Shown here in pieces: positions 8,447 through 17,654 of a stretch of DNA of 64,000 bases. How positions within the stretch are numbered: the first letter of the stretch is position 1; every line of letters starts with the position of its first letter. Source of the stretch: Pirellula sp. SH-Sr6A (GTDB lineage Bacteria > Planctomycetota > Planctomycetia > Pirellulales > Pirellulaceae); contig NZ_CP011272.1 in the NCBI RefSeq assembly GCF_001610875.1, positions 2,585,988 to 2,649,987 of the forward strand, in the 5' to 3' direction. The position numbers were made by a program, and so were the translations under genes. The notes under the pieces are model-generated. The model saw only the letters and a list, made by a program, of their open reading frames with translations. It was not told where the DNA came from and ran no database searches.

Positions 8447-10195
8447 TTAGGCTTGCAAAACGATTTCGGGCACGAGCCCGGCTAATTGATTCATTAAGAA
8501 AGCGTCTACTTCGCGCGCCGTGGAGAGACGCAATGCTCTCCATGCCATCGCTTCGCATTGCCCGATCGTCACCGATCGGATCGCTTTCTTGAGGATGGGA
8601 ATCGCCGCAGGGGCGATGCTCAACGTGCGAATTCCCATTCCGGCGAGGAGCAGTGCGTAAGCAGGGTTATTGCTCATTTCACCGCAAACACTCGTCGATT
8701 TATGGTTCTCGGATGCGATTTGCTGCGTTCGCTGAATCAGTCGAAGCACGGCGGGATCGCATGCTTGGTAGAGGTCTGCAACCGATTCATTGCTTCGATC
8801 TACCGCGAGGGTGTACTGGGTCAAGTCATTGGTTCCGATGCTGACAAAGTCGATCTCTTCGATGAACCGGTCCAACATCAGTACTGCCGCTGGGACTTCG
8901 ACCATCATCCCGACTTGCACGGCACAAGGGATATAGTCGCCTTCGGACGCTAAGTCCTCGGCGACCGAACGCAACAGAAAGCGAGCGCTTCGCAATTCAT
9001 CGAGCGTCGTGATCATGGGAAACATGACTCGCACGTCTCCCAAACAAGCAGCCCGAAGAATCGCCCTGGCCTGAATCCGGAAGAGGGCTGGATTTCGAAG
9101 GCTCAAACGAATGCTTCGCAATCCCAAGAACGGATTGTTCTCGGGCTCTGTCAAATGAGTCATCCCCATCTTGTCCGCACCCAGGTCGAGGGTGCGAATG
9201 ACGACGGGACGATTTTGCATATCGCGCACGACGCGTGCATACGCTTGGTAATGCTCCTCTTCACTCGGTTCATTGGAGTGCCCCAAGTAGAGGAACTCGG
9301 TTCGATAGAGACCCACCCCATCGGCGCCGCGCGCGATGCACGCTGCTGCCTCATGAGGGAACTCCACGTTCGCCATCAACTCAATACGCACTCCATCGCT
9401 GGTGCTGGCGGGCAAGTCTCGGATTTCTTCCAACTGGGTCGCGATCGACTGCCGAAACAACCGTCGTTCGAGATACCGATCGCGGGTCGAGGCATCGGGC
9501 GACACGATGATGCGTCCCAAGTGCCCATCAATGATGACTTCATCGCCGCTTCGAATGTTGTGCAGGAAATTGCCTACCCCGACGACCGCGGGAATTTCCA
9601 TCCCTCGCGCCACGATCGCCGTATGCCCCCCTGGCCCCCCCGCCTCGGTGCAAATACCAAGAACTTTAGAGCGATCGAAGGCTGCCGTTTCCCCTGGAGT
9701 CAAGTCGTGACTGACGACGATCGCCTCGTGCGGCAACTGCGTTAAGGTGGCCATCGGCTGACCCGTCAAATGCTCCAACAAAAGACGCTCGACATCCCGC
9801 ACGTCATTGGCGCGCTCGGCGAGAAAACTGCTGGGAGATTTGCGAAAGGCAGCCGCGTACCGAGTGAAAACCTCGCTCACTGCATATTCGGCGGAGTAAG
9901 ACTTCTTCCGAATGAGATTCTCCAGCTCCGATTGGAGGTGAGGATCGAGAAGAATCTGCTGCTGGGCCGAGAAAATTCCGCCGAGATGATCGCCCAAGGT
10001 CGCGGCGGTCGACAGCTGATTGGATTCCAATTTGGTCTTGGCCACCCGGACCGCTTCGATGAGACGATTCCATTCGGACTCGTACTCCCCTGGCTTCACC
10101 AAGCATCGGGTGATGCGATATCCCTCTCGGTCGAAAACCAACGCACGCCCGAAGGCAACGCCAGGCGATACAGCGATACCTTGCAGTTCAAGCAT
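8447..10195 (-). CDS. ptsI: Phosphoenolpyruvate-protein phosphotransferase (enzyme I)
   Basis: Enzyme I takes phosphate from phosphoenolpyruvate and passes it to HPr. The 582-residue protein has the N-terminal HPr-docking helices (about 1-140), the phosphohistidine loop GGPGGHTAIVAR (about 185-196), and a C-terminal PEP-binding barrel with MANVEFP, GVGLYRTEFLYL and VCGEMSNNP motifs. It has the length of a classical EI and lacks the GAF domain of EI-Ntr. HPr lies 98 bases upstream and EIIA-Ntr next to that. No sugar permease (EIIB/EIIC) gene is visible in the window, so a regulatory rather than sugar-importing PTS is likely. The start has weak ribosome-site support but matches the family N-terminus (GIAVSPGVAFGRA). 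Confidence 0.95.
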   Translation of the reverse strand: MLELQGIAVSPGVAFGRALVFDREGYRITRCLVKPGEYESEWNRLIEAVRVAKTKLESNQLSTAATLGDHLGGIFSAQQQILLDPHLQSELENLIRKKSYSAEYAVSEVFTRYAAAFRKSPSSFLAERANDVRDVERLLLEHLTGQPMATLTQLPHEAIVVSHDLTPGETAAFDRSKVLGICTEAGGPGGHTAIVARGMEIPAVVGVGNFLHNIRSGDEVIIDGHLGRIIVSPDASTRDRYLERRLFRQSIATQLEEIRDLPASTSDGVRIELMANVEFPHEAAACIARGADGVGLYRTEFLYLGHSNEPSEEEHYQAYARVVRDMQNRPVVIRTLDLGADKMGMTHLTEPENNPFLGLRSIRLSLRNPALFRIQARAILRAACLGDVRVMFPMITTLDELRSARFLLRSVAEDLASEGDYIPCAVQVGMMVEVPAAVLMLDRFIEEIDFVSIGTNDLTQYTLAVDRSNESVADLYQACDPAVLRLIQRTQQIASENHKSTSVCGEMSNNPAYALLLAGMGIRTLSIAPAAIPILKKAIRSVTIGQCEAMAWRALRLSTAREVDAFLMNQLAGLVPEIVLQA

Positions 10196-10293
10196 TCTGT
10201 GCCGCTCGTGTGTTGGAATGGACCAAGAGAAAAGTCATTTCTCGCAGACGCAACGCCTTATCGCATGGATGGTTTCAGGACCGACGAAGCACA

Positions 10294-10587
10294 TTAGCCT
10301 GGTGCAGCAGATGGTTCGTCGAATTGGGATTCAAAGAGATGACTGATCGCCTGCACGGCTTGATCCGCATCGGGCCCCTGAGCACGCAGAATCAACTCGC
10401 TACCCTGCGTTGCTGCCAACGTGAGAAGACTGAGAATGCTCCGGCAGTCCGCGACTTGCCCAGCCCGCTCCAGCTCGATTTGACACTGAAAGGAAGCCGC
10501 CGTGCGCACCAGTTTATCCGCAGGACGCATATGCAGCCCTTCGGGGTTTTTAACAACTACTACGCAATGTTGAATCGCCGCACTCAT
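10294..10587 (-). CDS. ptsH: HPr-family phosphocarrier protein
   Basis: HPr relays phosphate between enzyme I and EIIA. The active histidine is in NPEGLHMRPADKL, and the serine of the regulatory helix is in CRSILSLLTLAA. The ATG at 10587 is preferred. A TTG at 10596 overlapping the EIIA stop would add only three residues. The start lies five bases past the EIIA stop, so the two genes are translationally close. The C-terminus (FESQFDEPSAAPG) extends a little beyond typical 85-90-residue HPr. It could equally be called an NPr/PtsO-type protein, given the EIIA-Ntr neighbour. Confidence 0.92.
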   Translation of the reverse strand: MSAAIQHCVVVVKNPEGLHMRPADKLVRTAASFQCQIELERAGQVADCRSILSLLTLAATQGSELILRAQGPDADQAVQAISHLFESQFDEPSAAPG

Positions 10588-10592
10588 GGCTA

Positions 10593-11069
10593 TCAAGTAC
10601 CGAACTGGTTACTGTCCGCCTCTTCGAGCAACTGAAGAATGTCTTCAGGTCTCTTCGATTGACGAAGAAACCGACAAAAGGTGTCATCGCGCAATTGACG
10701 CGAGATGTTCTCGAGAGCTCGCAAGTGATCTCCAGGACGATCCGGAGGGGAAACGAGCAAAAAGAACAAGGATGCGTCGTGGCCATCGAGCGACTCGAAG
10801 TCGAGACCGGTCTCGCTGACACCGACCGTCCCAACCAACTTCTCCACACTGGCATGCTTCGTGTGAGGGACGGCCACGCCGCGACCGATCCCAGTGCTCC
10901 CCAACTCCTCGCGCTTCATGATCGCTTTGACGATATCGCCTCGATCCGCTTCTTTGATCTCACCCGCTTCGACCAACGCGTCGACCAACTCGGAGATCAC
11001 CCCTTCTTTGCTTGTCGCCGAGAGCTGAGCCCGAATGGCCTTGGGGGAAATAAATGCAGAAAACTTCAT
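10593..11069 (-). CDS. ptsN: PTS IIA component, nitrogen-regulatory (PtsN) type
   Basis: This 158-residue protein matches the EIIA(Ntr)/fructose-type IIA fold. The phospho-accepting histidine sits in GRGVAVPHTKH (about residues 63-73), and the fold continues through LFFLLVSPPDRPGDHL to the C-terminal helices. PtsN signals carbon, nitrogen or potassium status instead of transporting sugar. The order hibernation factor, ptsN, HPr, enzyme I recalls the hpf-ptsN-ptsO clusters of Proteobacteria, with enzyme I added and rpoN absent. The gene ends at the TGA that overlaps the alternative TTG of HPr. Confidence 0.93.
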   Translation of the reverse strand: MKFSAFISPKAIRAQLSATSKEGVISELVDALVEAGEIKEADRGDIVKAIMKREELGSTGIGRGVAVPHTKHASVEKLVGTVGVSETGLDFESLDGHDASLFFLLVSPPDRPGDHLRALENISRQLRDDTFCRFLRQSKRPEDILQLLEEADSNQFGT

Positions 11070-11200
11070 GGACCTAGAAATCCTTCAATCGCTCACACAA
11101 CTCCGAAGGGAGCTGGCCAAAAATACGAAACTATAAATATTCCAACCGCGAGGCATCGCCAATCGGCTTTCCTCGCGACCGGGGATCGAACGAGCTGGTG

Positions 11201-11533
11201 TTAGACGGTCTCGCCATTGGAGTGCTTGACTCCAGTGGCTTTGTGCTCCGTCACCTTTTCTTTGTGTTTCCGAATTTGCTGTTCCACCTTGCCAATCGTC
11301 AAGTCCAAAGCGGCCAAAATCGTTTGAGATTGTGCGGAAGCGACGAAATCAGGTGCATGTTCTGCGGAAACGTTGATTTCGACCGACGGCTTGTCCAAAT
11401 GCTCCAAGTCGACGGTGACTTCGATCGCGTTGATGCGGTCGAAGAGGCGCCGAACCTTCTCCACCTTCTCGACAATGATCGCTTGATCTTCTGCTTTGAG
11501 GTGACCATGACGAGCGGAAACGTTGACTTGCAC
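11201..11533 (-). CDS. hpf: Ribosome hibernation-promoting factor (HPF/RaiA family)
   Basis: Short HPF proteins bind the 30S decoding region and drive 100S dimer formation when growth stops. The N-terminus VQVNVSARHGHLKAED and the segment VEKVRRLFDRINAIEVTVDLEH match the family's beta-alpha-beta fold. The reading frame is open to 11584, but the GTG at 11533 is chosen because GGAG lies seven bases upstream and the conserved domain starts exactly there. About 110 residues makes it a short form without the C-terminal dimerisation domain. It heads the PTS-Ntr group, 131 bases before ptsN, so nutrient signalling and ribosome storage may be co-regulated. Confidence 0.9.
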   Translation of the reverse strand: MQVNVSARHGHLKAEDQAIIVEKVEKVRRLFDRINAIEVTVDLEHLDKPSVEINVSAEHAPDFVASAQSQTILAALDLTIGKVEQQIRKHKEKVTEHKATGVKHSNGETV

Positions 11534-11656
11534 GGGGAAACTCCGATGGGCTCGAGCAATAAGAGGACAAAGGCTGCCGAGCACTCACCCTAAGGTCTAT
11601 GCCCGAACGGCCGAATTGTAACCCTTTTGCATGCACCTAACAAATCCCCGTACAGA

Positions 11657-12100
11657 CTACCCTTCCGTCGAATGAAAAAAACTAATGCCACAGTCCGAGG
11701 CGGTCGCCGTTTTCCGCCCCGCGACAATCCACTCCCATACCGCTAATGGCAAAATCACCGCAATTTCCAATCCGAAATACCCCACGCCCTCCCACGTGAC
11801 GTCGCTCCGGTAAATCACCAACAGCACAACCGCCATGAAGCAGTAAAGGAGGTTCGCGCCGGAAATAACACGTAGCCCAACACGGGCCTCAATAACCCCC
11901 AGGAGCGAAACCATATCCCAGATTGCGAATCCCAACGCAGCCAATGACATCGCAGTCAGGATCCCAATCGGCAGCCCCGTCTTCCATCGCTCGGCGCCGA
12001 GCAAAAAGTAGGTTGCCAAAGACGTGTTCAACGCCCCCACAGCATCCAAAACCAAAAGCCCCCGCGGTCGGTGAAGGAGGGCACACAGAAACGAGGTCAT
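11657..12100 (-). CDS. Small integral membrane protein, unknown function
   Basis: About 147 residues with roughly four hydrophobic segments (around LLVLDAVGALNTSLATYFLL, GILTAMSLAALGFAIW, VISGANLLYCFMAVVLLVI and GLEIAVILPLAVWEWIVA). It should sit in the inner membrane. The ATG at 12100 (MTSFLCALLH) is preferred over the upstream in-frame start at 12130 because GAGAGGAAGG precedes it. I do not recognise a family. It lies between the coiled-coil protein gene and hpf on the same strand. Confidence 0.7.
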   Translation of the reverse strand: MTSFLCALLHRPRGLLVLDAVGALNTSLATYFLLGAERWKTGLPIGILTAMSLAALGFAIWDMVSLLGVIEARVGLRVISGANLLYCFMAVVLLVIYRSDVTWEGVGYFGLEIAVILPLAVWEWIVAGRKTATASDCGISFFHSTEG

Positions 12101-12160
12101 GGATTCCTTCCTCTCGATTTCGATCCCCAAAGGATGCCTCGCGTCGATCGATCCAATGGA

Positions 12161-12433
12161 CTATTCGGCCTTCGGCTTGGTCAGCGTGTTCTGCAACTCT
12201 TGAAGCCGAACACTTTGACCCTCGACGGCCGTCTTGAGTTCGCGGATTTCCGTTCGCAACCCTTCGATCTCTCGCTCCAAATCTCCCGTCTTGCTCCGAC
12301 TGAATATCAAGACGATCAATGCGATTAGAATCAACGTGCCGCAGCCGAGATTCACTTCTTGCCCCTCCGCGAGACGCATCTTCGCCGAGGATTCCGGTGG
12401 GTTCAGACTAGATTCCGATTCCATCGCCATCAT
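12161..12433 (-). CDS. Small single-span protein with coiled coil
   Basis: This 90-residue protein has a hydrophilic N-terminus, one transmembrane helix (GTLILIALIVLIFS, about 32-45) and a heptad-patterned coiled coil (LEREIEGLRTEIRELKTAVE, about 52-72). It looks like a membrane-anchored oligomer or scaffold. No family is recognised. The start could instead be the second or third Met (MAMES or MES). Confidence 0.65.
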   Translation of the reverse strand: MMAMESESSLNPPESSAKMRLAEGQEVNLGCGTLILIALIVLIFSRSKTGDLEREIEGLRTEIRELKTAVEGQSVRLQELQNTLTKPKAE

Positions 12434-12528
12434 GGATCCCTTTGCGCCTTCAGAATCGATTGCTGGAAACCAGCGAGCATCCTACCAATTGGTTGCCTAC
12501 GACGCGAGATTCCAGTCGACGCTCCGAA

Positions 12529-13104
12529 TCAACCTGCTGGGATCGCTCCTGAATTTCGCAACATCGCCATTTTTAAAATGGCCGTGCAAGTCGGACCGTG
12601 GGTGATCTCGCTCTCCATCACCATCTGAATTCCTCGCTCCAACGAGACTTGAATTCGCTGGATTTGCTCGGTACCCTCCGGTGAAGCCTCCACCATTCGG
12701 AGCTCCGTCGCGCAAAAAAGCTGCGTCGGGGAGGACAAGGCGGATGTCAAAGGATCCACCCAGCCCAAGTGCTGCAATCGCTCGGCTTGCACTCCCACTT
12801 CTTCTTGAAGCTCCCGCAATGCGGCCTCCTCGGCCGACTCCCCGTCTTCGATCCCACCACTAATCCCTTCGATCGTGTCCCGACCGACGGCGTAATGGAA
12901 TTCTTGGGTCAAGTAAATCGAGCCATCGCGATCCATGGGTATCACACACACACCCGGCTTGATACGGACCGTGGAATAAGTCCCCAGCAACCCGTCGGGG
13001 CGTATAACGTCGTCCTTGCGCACGGACATCCAAGGATCCTGGTAAACAGCATGCCGTGCAATGATTTGCCAAGGCCCGTGTTGGTCGCGTGGGTGCAACG
13101 ACAT
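12529..13104 (-). CDS. NUDIX hydrolase, ADP-ribose/nucleotide-sugar pyrophosphatase type
   Basis: NUDIX enzymes cleave nucleoside diphosphates linked to another group. A complete NUDIX box is visible, GGIEDGESAEEAALRELQEE followed by VGV, with the REXXEE metal-binding core. The fold before it (YSTVRIKPGVCVIPMD, IYLTQEFHYAVGRDTIEGI) resembles ADP-ribose or GDP-mannose pyrophosphatases. An upstream extension to 13179 would overlap the sugar transferase gene; the ATG at 13104 begins two bases after that gene's stop and gives a standard ~190-residue protein. The tight coupling to a sugar-1-phosphate transferase fits a role in nucleotide-sugar turnover, but the substrate is inferred. Confidence 0.88.
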   Translation of the reverse strand: MSLHPRDQHGPWQIIARHAVYQDPWMSVRKDDVIRPDGLLGTYSTVRIKPGVCVIPMDRDGSIYLTQEFHYAVGRDTIEGISGGIEDGESAEEAALRELQEEVGVQAERLQHLGWVDPLTSALSSPTQLFCATELRMVEASPEGTEQIQRIQVSLERGIQMVMESEITHGPTCTAILKMAMLRNSGAIPAG

Positions 13105-13106
13105 GT

Positions 13107-14507
13107 TCAATAAGCATCCTGTCGCAGTACGACTCGAAAAGTTTTTAAGATCAATTTGATGTCCAGCCAAAGTGACCACTCGCGAATGTAGCGGTGATCC
13201 AACGCGATGCGAGCCTCCATCTTTTCAATGGTGTCGGTCTCTCCGCGACTCCCTTCGACCTGCGCCAAGCCGGTGATTCCTGGCTTGACCTTGTGTCGCA
13301 TCATATAGCCGCGAATCAGCTTTCTGTAGTGCTCATTGTGCGCATTGGCGTGGGGTCTAGGCCCGACCAAAGACATCGAGCCATCGATCACATTGAATAA
13401 CTGTGGCAATTCGTCGAGCGACGTGCGTCGCAGGATGCGACCGACCGGAGTGACACGAGGGTCATCTTTCGTCGCCTGCTTCACCACCGAACCGTTGTCA
13501 CAAGTAAACATCGATCGAAACTTCCACACCAGTATTTCCTTGCCATCCAGACCGTACCGCTTCTGACGAAAGAAGACAGGCCCCTGGGAGGTAAAGCGAA
13601 CCAGCAAGGCACAGATCAAGAGAATGGGAGAAATCAGAATGACACCGATCAAACTCACACTCAAATCGAGCGCTCGCTTGACCCACCCGTCTACCCCATA
13701 CATGGGGGTCTCAAAAACACTGACTACGGGCAATCCGCCGACTTGGGTCCAGCGCGAGTGGAGCAATTCGAAAACAAAAAAGTCGGGCACGATATAGACC
13801 GACGCAGTGGTGTTTCCAAAGACATCGAGCAGATCTTGAATCCGTTTCTCGGCGCGCATGGGCAATGCAATCAACACGACATCGATTTCGCCACGCTGGG
13901 TACTCGCCATCAATTCGGCTGTCGTACCGCAATAGTCGGGCAAATCCTGCTCGTGGTCTTGCCGTCGCTCCGCACCCCGATCGTCATAGAAACCTACGAT
14001 CCGCAATCCGCTATCAGCCGATCGTATGGCATTGCGCGCAATGTCATATCCCAATCGATTCGCCCCGATGATGGCTGTCCGCCGAACGCCAACTCCGAGT
14101 TTACACAAATACTCCATGGCTGCTCGCACGACCATATGGCTGCACAGCAACAGAAGACCCCCGACAAAGAACCAAGCAACCATGCTGGAACGAGCAAAGG
14201 TGTCGATCTGCTTGGTGAAGACGCCAACCAATAGGATGGAGACGAACGTGATAATCCATGCGATGGTCCCTAACGCCACTTCGCTGTTTGCGGACTGACC
14301 ACCGCTCCGGCGATAGTAACCGCATAACTCGCCGATCACGAACAAGGCGATGCACGATACCAGACTGACAATCGCCGTGAGCTCATTGATCGGTTTGTTT
14401 GTCAGCCACTGAACCAATGGCAGGGAGATGCAAAGAAGAATCGAGTCCAGCATGTGGAGCAGAACCGGGACAAACGACCGGGTAGGGCGAATGGCAAATG
14501 CACTCAT
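13107..14507 (-). CDS. Polyprenyl-phosphate glycosyl-1-phosphate transferase (WcaJ/PssY-like)
   Basis: This integral membrane enzyme would load the first sugar-1-phosphate onto undecaprenyl phosphate to start an exopolysaccharide or O-antigen unit. The N-terminal half has about four membrane helices and a CoA-binding-like cytosolic domain (TAIIGANRLGYDIARNAI). The C-terminal half is the bacterial sugar transferase domain, with a membrane segment (VSLIGVILISPILLICALLV), then KFRSMF, RRTSLDELPQLFNVI and SLVGPRPH. The ATG at 14507 (MSAFAIRPTR) is chosen because upstream in-frame codons to 14684 look non-coding and would put a polar stretch before the first helix. About 466 residues is standard. 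Confidence 0.92.
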   Translation of the reverse strand: MSAFAIRPTRSFVPVLLHMLDSILLCISLPLVQWLTNKPINELTAIVSLVSCIALFVIGELCGYYRRSGGQSANSEVALGTIAWIITFVSILLVGVFTKQIDTFARSSMVAWFFVGGLLLLCSHMVVRAAMEYLCKLGVGVRRTAIIGANRLGYDIARNAIRSADSGLRIVGFYDDRGAERRQDHEQDLPDYCGTTAELMASTQRGEIDVVLIALPMRAEKRIQDLLDVFGNTTASVYIVPDFFVFELLHSRWTQVGGLPVVSVFETPMYGVDGWVKRALDLSVSLIGVILISPILLICALLVRFTSQGPVFFRQKRYGLDGKEILVWKFRSMFTCDNGSVVKQATKDDPRVTPVGRILRRTSLDELPQLFNVIDGSMSLVGPRPHANAHNEHYRKLIRGYMMRHKVKPGITGLAQVEGSRGETDTIEKMEARIALDHRYIREWSLWLDIKLILKTFRVVLRQDAY

Positions 14508-14768
14508 AACAACGTCTCGCGTAAGGGGCTGATAGCTGTGCGATGGGCGACGATCGCTACTATCTGTTAGGTCGCAGCCCCGAACACGCATCTCCATTTC
14601 TCGGTTTCCGGAGGTGGGCCTGCAGAACAAACCGGGACAATTGCTACATCCGGCATAAACAGAATTCCTTCGCGGCCCTTCCACTTGCGAATGCTTTCAA
14701 TCCGATGATCCGACGAGTCGCCGCACCCGGTTCCCCCGTCGCCATCCCTCTTGAGAATTGATAGTTGC

Positions 14769-15395
14769 ATGAGAGACTCTCTGAGCATCATTTTCCCAGT
14801 CAAAGATCGTCAGAGTGAAATCCAATCCCAGATCGAGCGACTTCTGGAATGGCTATGCGAACTGAGCCGAGACGTGCAATTGATCGCCGTCGACGACGCA
14901 TCGACCGACGCTACCCCCGAGATCCTGGACGAATTGCGTCGGCGCTACCCGCAACTGGAAGTGGTGCGAAAGCAATCGGTCGTCGGGCCGGTGCAAGGGT
15001 CCGAATCGGTCCTGCACCGAGCTCGCGGCGAATTCATCTTCCTCCACCAATCGTACGAGCCGATCGACCTCGAAGAGGTTTTGCACCTTTGGAAGCTGCG
15101 CAAAGACGAACAACTTGTCATCGCGAGAGCCGCGACGCGCGTGCGACGCGTCGACCAACAACTCCTTCAACGACTGCACGATTGGGGCAAACGGCTGGAA
15201 GACAATTGGCCCCAAACACGAACCGTGTCCGGCGGCCTCCAAATGATGAGGCGGGATGGTGTCAAAGGTCTCTCCGAAATACGGGATTCACTCGAGGATC
15301 TCGAGGTTACCCACCAGTCCCACCGGCGTATCTCGGGCCCGAAATTTATCCAACCCTCTGGCGATTCAGTGGCGAAGACGATCAAGGCCCCGTAA
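14769..15395 (+). CDS. Family 2 glycosyltransferase-like protein
   Basis: The N-terminus shows the GT-A nucleotide-sugar fold: LSIIFPVKDRQ, then LIAVDDASTDATPEILDEL (about 38-56), and a GPVQGSESVLHRARGEFI segment. The usual DXD at the end of this region reads as HQSYEPID, so metal binding may differ or activity may be reduced. At about 208 residues it lacks the membrane anchor or extra domain of larger GT2 enzymes. A TTG at 14751 would add six residues; the ATG at 14769 is preferred. It is divergent from the polyprenyl-phosphate sugar transferase, so both may serve surface polysaccharide synthesis. Confidence 0.75.
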   Translation: MRDSLSIIFPVKDRQSEIQSQIERLLEWLCELSRDVQLIAVDDASTDATPEILDELRRRYPQLEVVRKQSVVGPVQGSESVLHRARGEFIFLHQSYEPIDLEEVLHLWKLRKDEQLVIARAATRVRRVDQQLLQRLHDWGKRLEDNWPQTRTVSGGLQMMRRDGVKGLSEIRDSLEDLEVTHQSHRRISGPKFIQPSGDSVAKTIKAP

Positions 15396-15537
15396 CATCG
15401 CCTTACACCGCCGCAACGGGACGTTCTGCCGTTTTGCGGCAATGACAATGCGGAACGCCACCGATTTCCTCGGAGGCAACATTCGAAAAACCTTGGGATT
15501 TCGCTCCGGAATGCCTGAGGTTTTCGGGCTTGTTCCG

Positions 15538-15567
15538 TTGATCAAACGACATCGCTAGACCTATAAT
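15538..15567 (+). promoter_or_regulatory. Sigma70-type promoter upstream of rho
   Basis: A consensus -10 TATAAT (15562-15567) follows a -35-like TTGATC (15538-15543) after 18 bases. It lies within the 311-base gap (15396-15706) between the glycosyltransferase gene and rho, about 140 bases before the rho start. The rest of that gap shows no open frame; it includes a pyrimidine-rich run (about 15587-15620) that could belong to a rho 5' leader. Confidence 0.65.
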
Positions 15568-15706
15568 CAGGCGGTCGAGCGGTTCGCTCTACTCTCTCTT
15601 CTTACCTCCCCTCCCATCGTCCATCTGCTGGCGTTCAGTCGCTTTGCTCCATTCGCTCCCCGAGTGCGGCCTGTTGTTGAACCAAGCGGACCTCGTTTAA
15701 CTTTTC

Positions 15707-17116
15707 ATGAACGGTCACGATCAAAACGGAACCCCTTCTCCCAGGTCGGTTCCCCTGCGCTCTACTTCCTCCCCACGGGATGCGGAGCCTTTGTCCCTTT
15801 CCGAGGAACTGTACAAAGACCGAAGACACGCGCAGCCCAGCAGCGGATCCCAGTCCGCTATCGATTTTGCAACCTTGCAACAGATGCCGACCGAGGCCAT
15901 CCTCGATTTGGCTCGAAGCGAGAAACTCGGCAACCCCGAATCGCTCGATCGACAGGAATTGATTTATCAAGTCCTCAAGGCAAAACTCCTCTCCTCCGGC
16001 ATCCTCTATGGTGAAGGTACCCTGGAGATCCTCAACGATGGGTTCGGATTCTTGCGATCTTCGAGCCACCATTACGTCTCTTGCACCGACGATATCTACA
16101 TATCCCCTTCTCAGATTCGACGCTTTGGCCTGAGCACCGGGATGACAATTTCCGGTCAGATTCGTCCTCCTAAAGAGAACGAACGCTACTTCGCGTTGCT
16201 CCGCGTGGAAGCCATCAACCATCGCAATCCCAACGAAGCCAAATCCCGCAAACCCTTCGACTCGCTCACCCCATTGCATCCGAACAAGCGGATCGTTCTG
16301 GAAACCACGCCTGAAATAATCGAGACTCGCGTCGTCGATCTCATCGCCCCCATCGGCTTTGGACAACGCGGCTTGATCGTCTCCCCGCCGCGCGCGGGCA
16401 AAACGGTCCTGCTTCAAAAGCTCTCCAAAGCCGTCCTGGCGAATTATCCGAACGCCTACGTCATCATCCTTTTGATCGATGAGCGGCCGGAGGAAGTCAC
16501 CGATATGCAACGCGAAGTCCGTGGCCCGAAATGCGAAGTCGTTAGCAGCACCTTCGACGAGCCCGGCTCCCGACACATCCAAGTCAGCCAGATGGTCCTC
16601 GAGAAGGCAAAGCGATTGGTGGAAGATGGCATCGATGTGGTGATCTTCCTCGACTCGATCACACGCCTTGCACGCGCCTGGAACGGCGAATGTTCGCAAA
16701 GCGGTAAACTCCTCAGCGGCGGCTTGGATGCCAATGCCATGCAAAAACCCAAGTCGTTTTTTGGAGCGGCTCGCAAAGTGGAAGAAGGTGGCTCCTTGAC
16801 CATCATCGCTACCGCGCTGGTCGGAACCGGTAGCAAGATGGACGATGTCATCTTTGAAGAGTTCAAAGGAACCGGGAACATGGAAATCGTTCTCGATCGC
16901 GCCTTAGTCGATCGGCGCGTTTGGCCTGCAATCGATATCAACGCATCCGGAACGCGAAGGGAAGAAGCGTTGCTCGACCCGGAAGAGTACCAGCGAGTCT
17001 CCCTCTTGAGAAAAACCCTCTCGCAATTAAGCCCGACCGATGCGATGGAGCAACTCGTTCAGAAGATGCAAAAGACGAAATCCAACGCAGAGTTCCTGCT
17101 CGGTATTCGCCCGTAA
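15707..17116 (+). CDS. rho: Transcription termination factor Rho
   Basis: Rho is the hexameric RNA-dependent ATPase that ends transcription. After a ~50-residue Ser/Pro/Arg-rich extension come the N-terminal helical domain (about 52-95), the primary RNA-binding cold-shock fold ([16 protein letters not shown], about 104-119) and the ATPase. Walker A is [12 protein letters not shown] (about 226-237) and Walker B is [13 protein letters not shown]. The Q-loop and R-loop region includes [15 protein letters not shown] and [20 protein letters not shown]. At 469 residues it exceeds E. coli Rho (419) mainly through its N-terminal extension. The ATG at 15707 gives this full domain set. Confidence 0.97.
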   Translation: MNGHDQNGTPSPRSVPLRSTSSPRDAEPLSLSEELYKDRRHAQPSSGSQSAIDFATLQQMPTEAILDLARSEKLGNPESLDRQELIYQVLKAKLLSSGILYGEGTLEILNDGFGFLRSSSHHYVSCTDDIYISPSQIRRFGLSTGMTISGQIRPPKENERYFALLRVEAINHRNPNEAKSRKPFDSLTPLHPNKRIVLETTPEIIETRVVDLIAPIGFGQRGLIVSPPRAGKTVLLQKLSKAVLANYPNAYVIILLIDERPEEVTDMQREVRGPKCEVVSSTFDEPGSRHIQVSQMVLEKAKRLVEDGIDVVIFLDSITRLARAWNGECSQSGKLLSGGLDANAMQKPKSFFGAARKVEEGGSLTIIATALVGTGSKMDDVIFEEFKGTGNMEIVLDRALVDRRVWPAIDINASGTRREEALLDPEEYQRVSLLRKTLSQLSPTDAMEQLVQKMQKTKSNAEFLLGIRP

Positions 17117-17159
17117 ATCCCTCCCCCCATTCGTATCTATCGAACCCTGAGTCCAAGCT

Positions 17160-17654
17160 ATGCCACAAACACTTGATCTCGCACATAGCGTGAACACCCA
17201 AGGCATCGAAGCGCATCGCATCGCCATCGTCGTTTCTGAATACAACGATCACATTACCGGCAAACTGAGAGACGGAGCCGTCAGCACCCTCCTGGAAGCG
17301 GGAATCAAAGATGAAGACATCTTGATCGTCCCGGTGCCAGGAGCATGGGAACTCCCCTTCGGAGTCCAGCAACTCCTCGGCGAGCGGACCTGCCGCGGCG
17401 CCATCGCCCTCGGCGCTGTCATTCGCGGGGAAACGACCCATGACCAACACATCAACCGAGCCGTGAGCATGGCACTCATGCAACTCTCCTTGGACCACAA
17501 CAAACCCGTCGCGTTCGGCCTCCTCACCGTGAATAGCTTGGAACAAGCCATCCAACGAAGTGGCGGCAATGTCGGCAACAAAGGAGAAGAGTCCGCCCTC
17601 GCCCTCCTCGCGTGCCTCCGTGTCGCCGCTGCGGCCGCACACCTTCACCGCTAA
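17160..17654 (+). CDS. ribH: 6,7-dimethyl-8-ribityllumazine synthase
   Basis: RibH makes the penultimate riboflavin intermediate and forms pentamers or capsids. Family motifs are clear: AIVVSEYNDHITGKLRDGAV near the N-terminus, VPVPGAWELPFGVQ (about 58-71), ALGAVIRGETTHDQHI with the catalytic histidine (about 84-99), PVAFGLLTVNSLEQA (about 117-131) and a closing NKGEESALALL. It is 164 residues, normal length. It lies 43 bases downstream of rho on the same strand. The partner nusB gene common downstream in other bacteria is absent here. Confidence 0.96.
   Translation: MPQTLDLAHSVNTQGIEAHRIAIVVSEYNDHITGKLRDGAVSTLLEAGIKDEDILIVPVPGAWELPFGVQQLLGERTCRGAIALGAVIRGETTHDQHINRAVSMALMQLSLDHNKPVAFGLLTVNSLEQAIQRSGGNVGNKGEESALALLACLRVAAAAAHLHR

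Noticed and set aside
7093-8592. 499-codon plus-strand frame opposite the RNase E/G gene
   Set aside because: It is the complement of a well-conserved nuclease; no domain or start signal.
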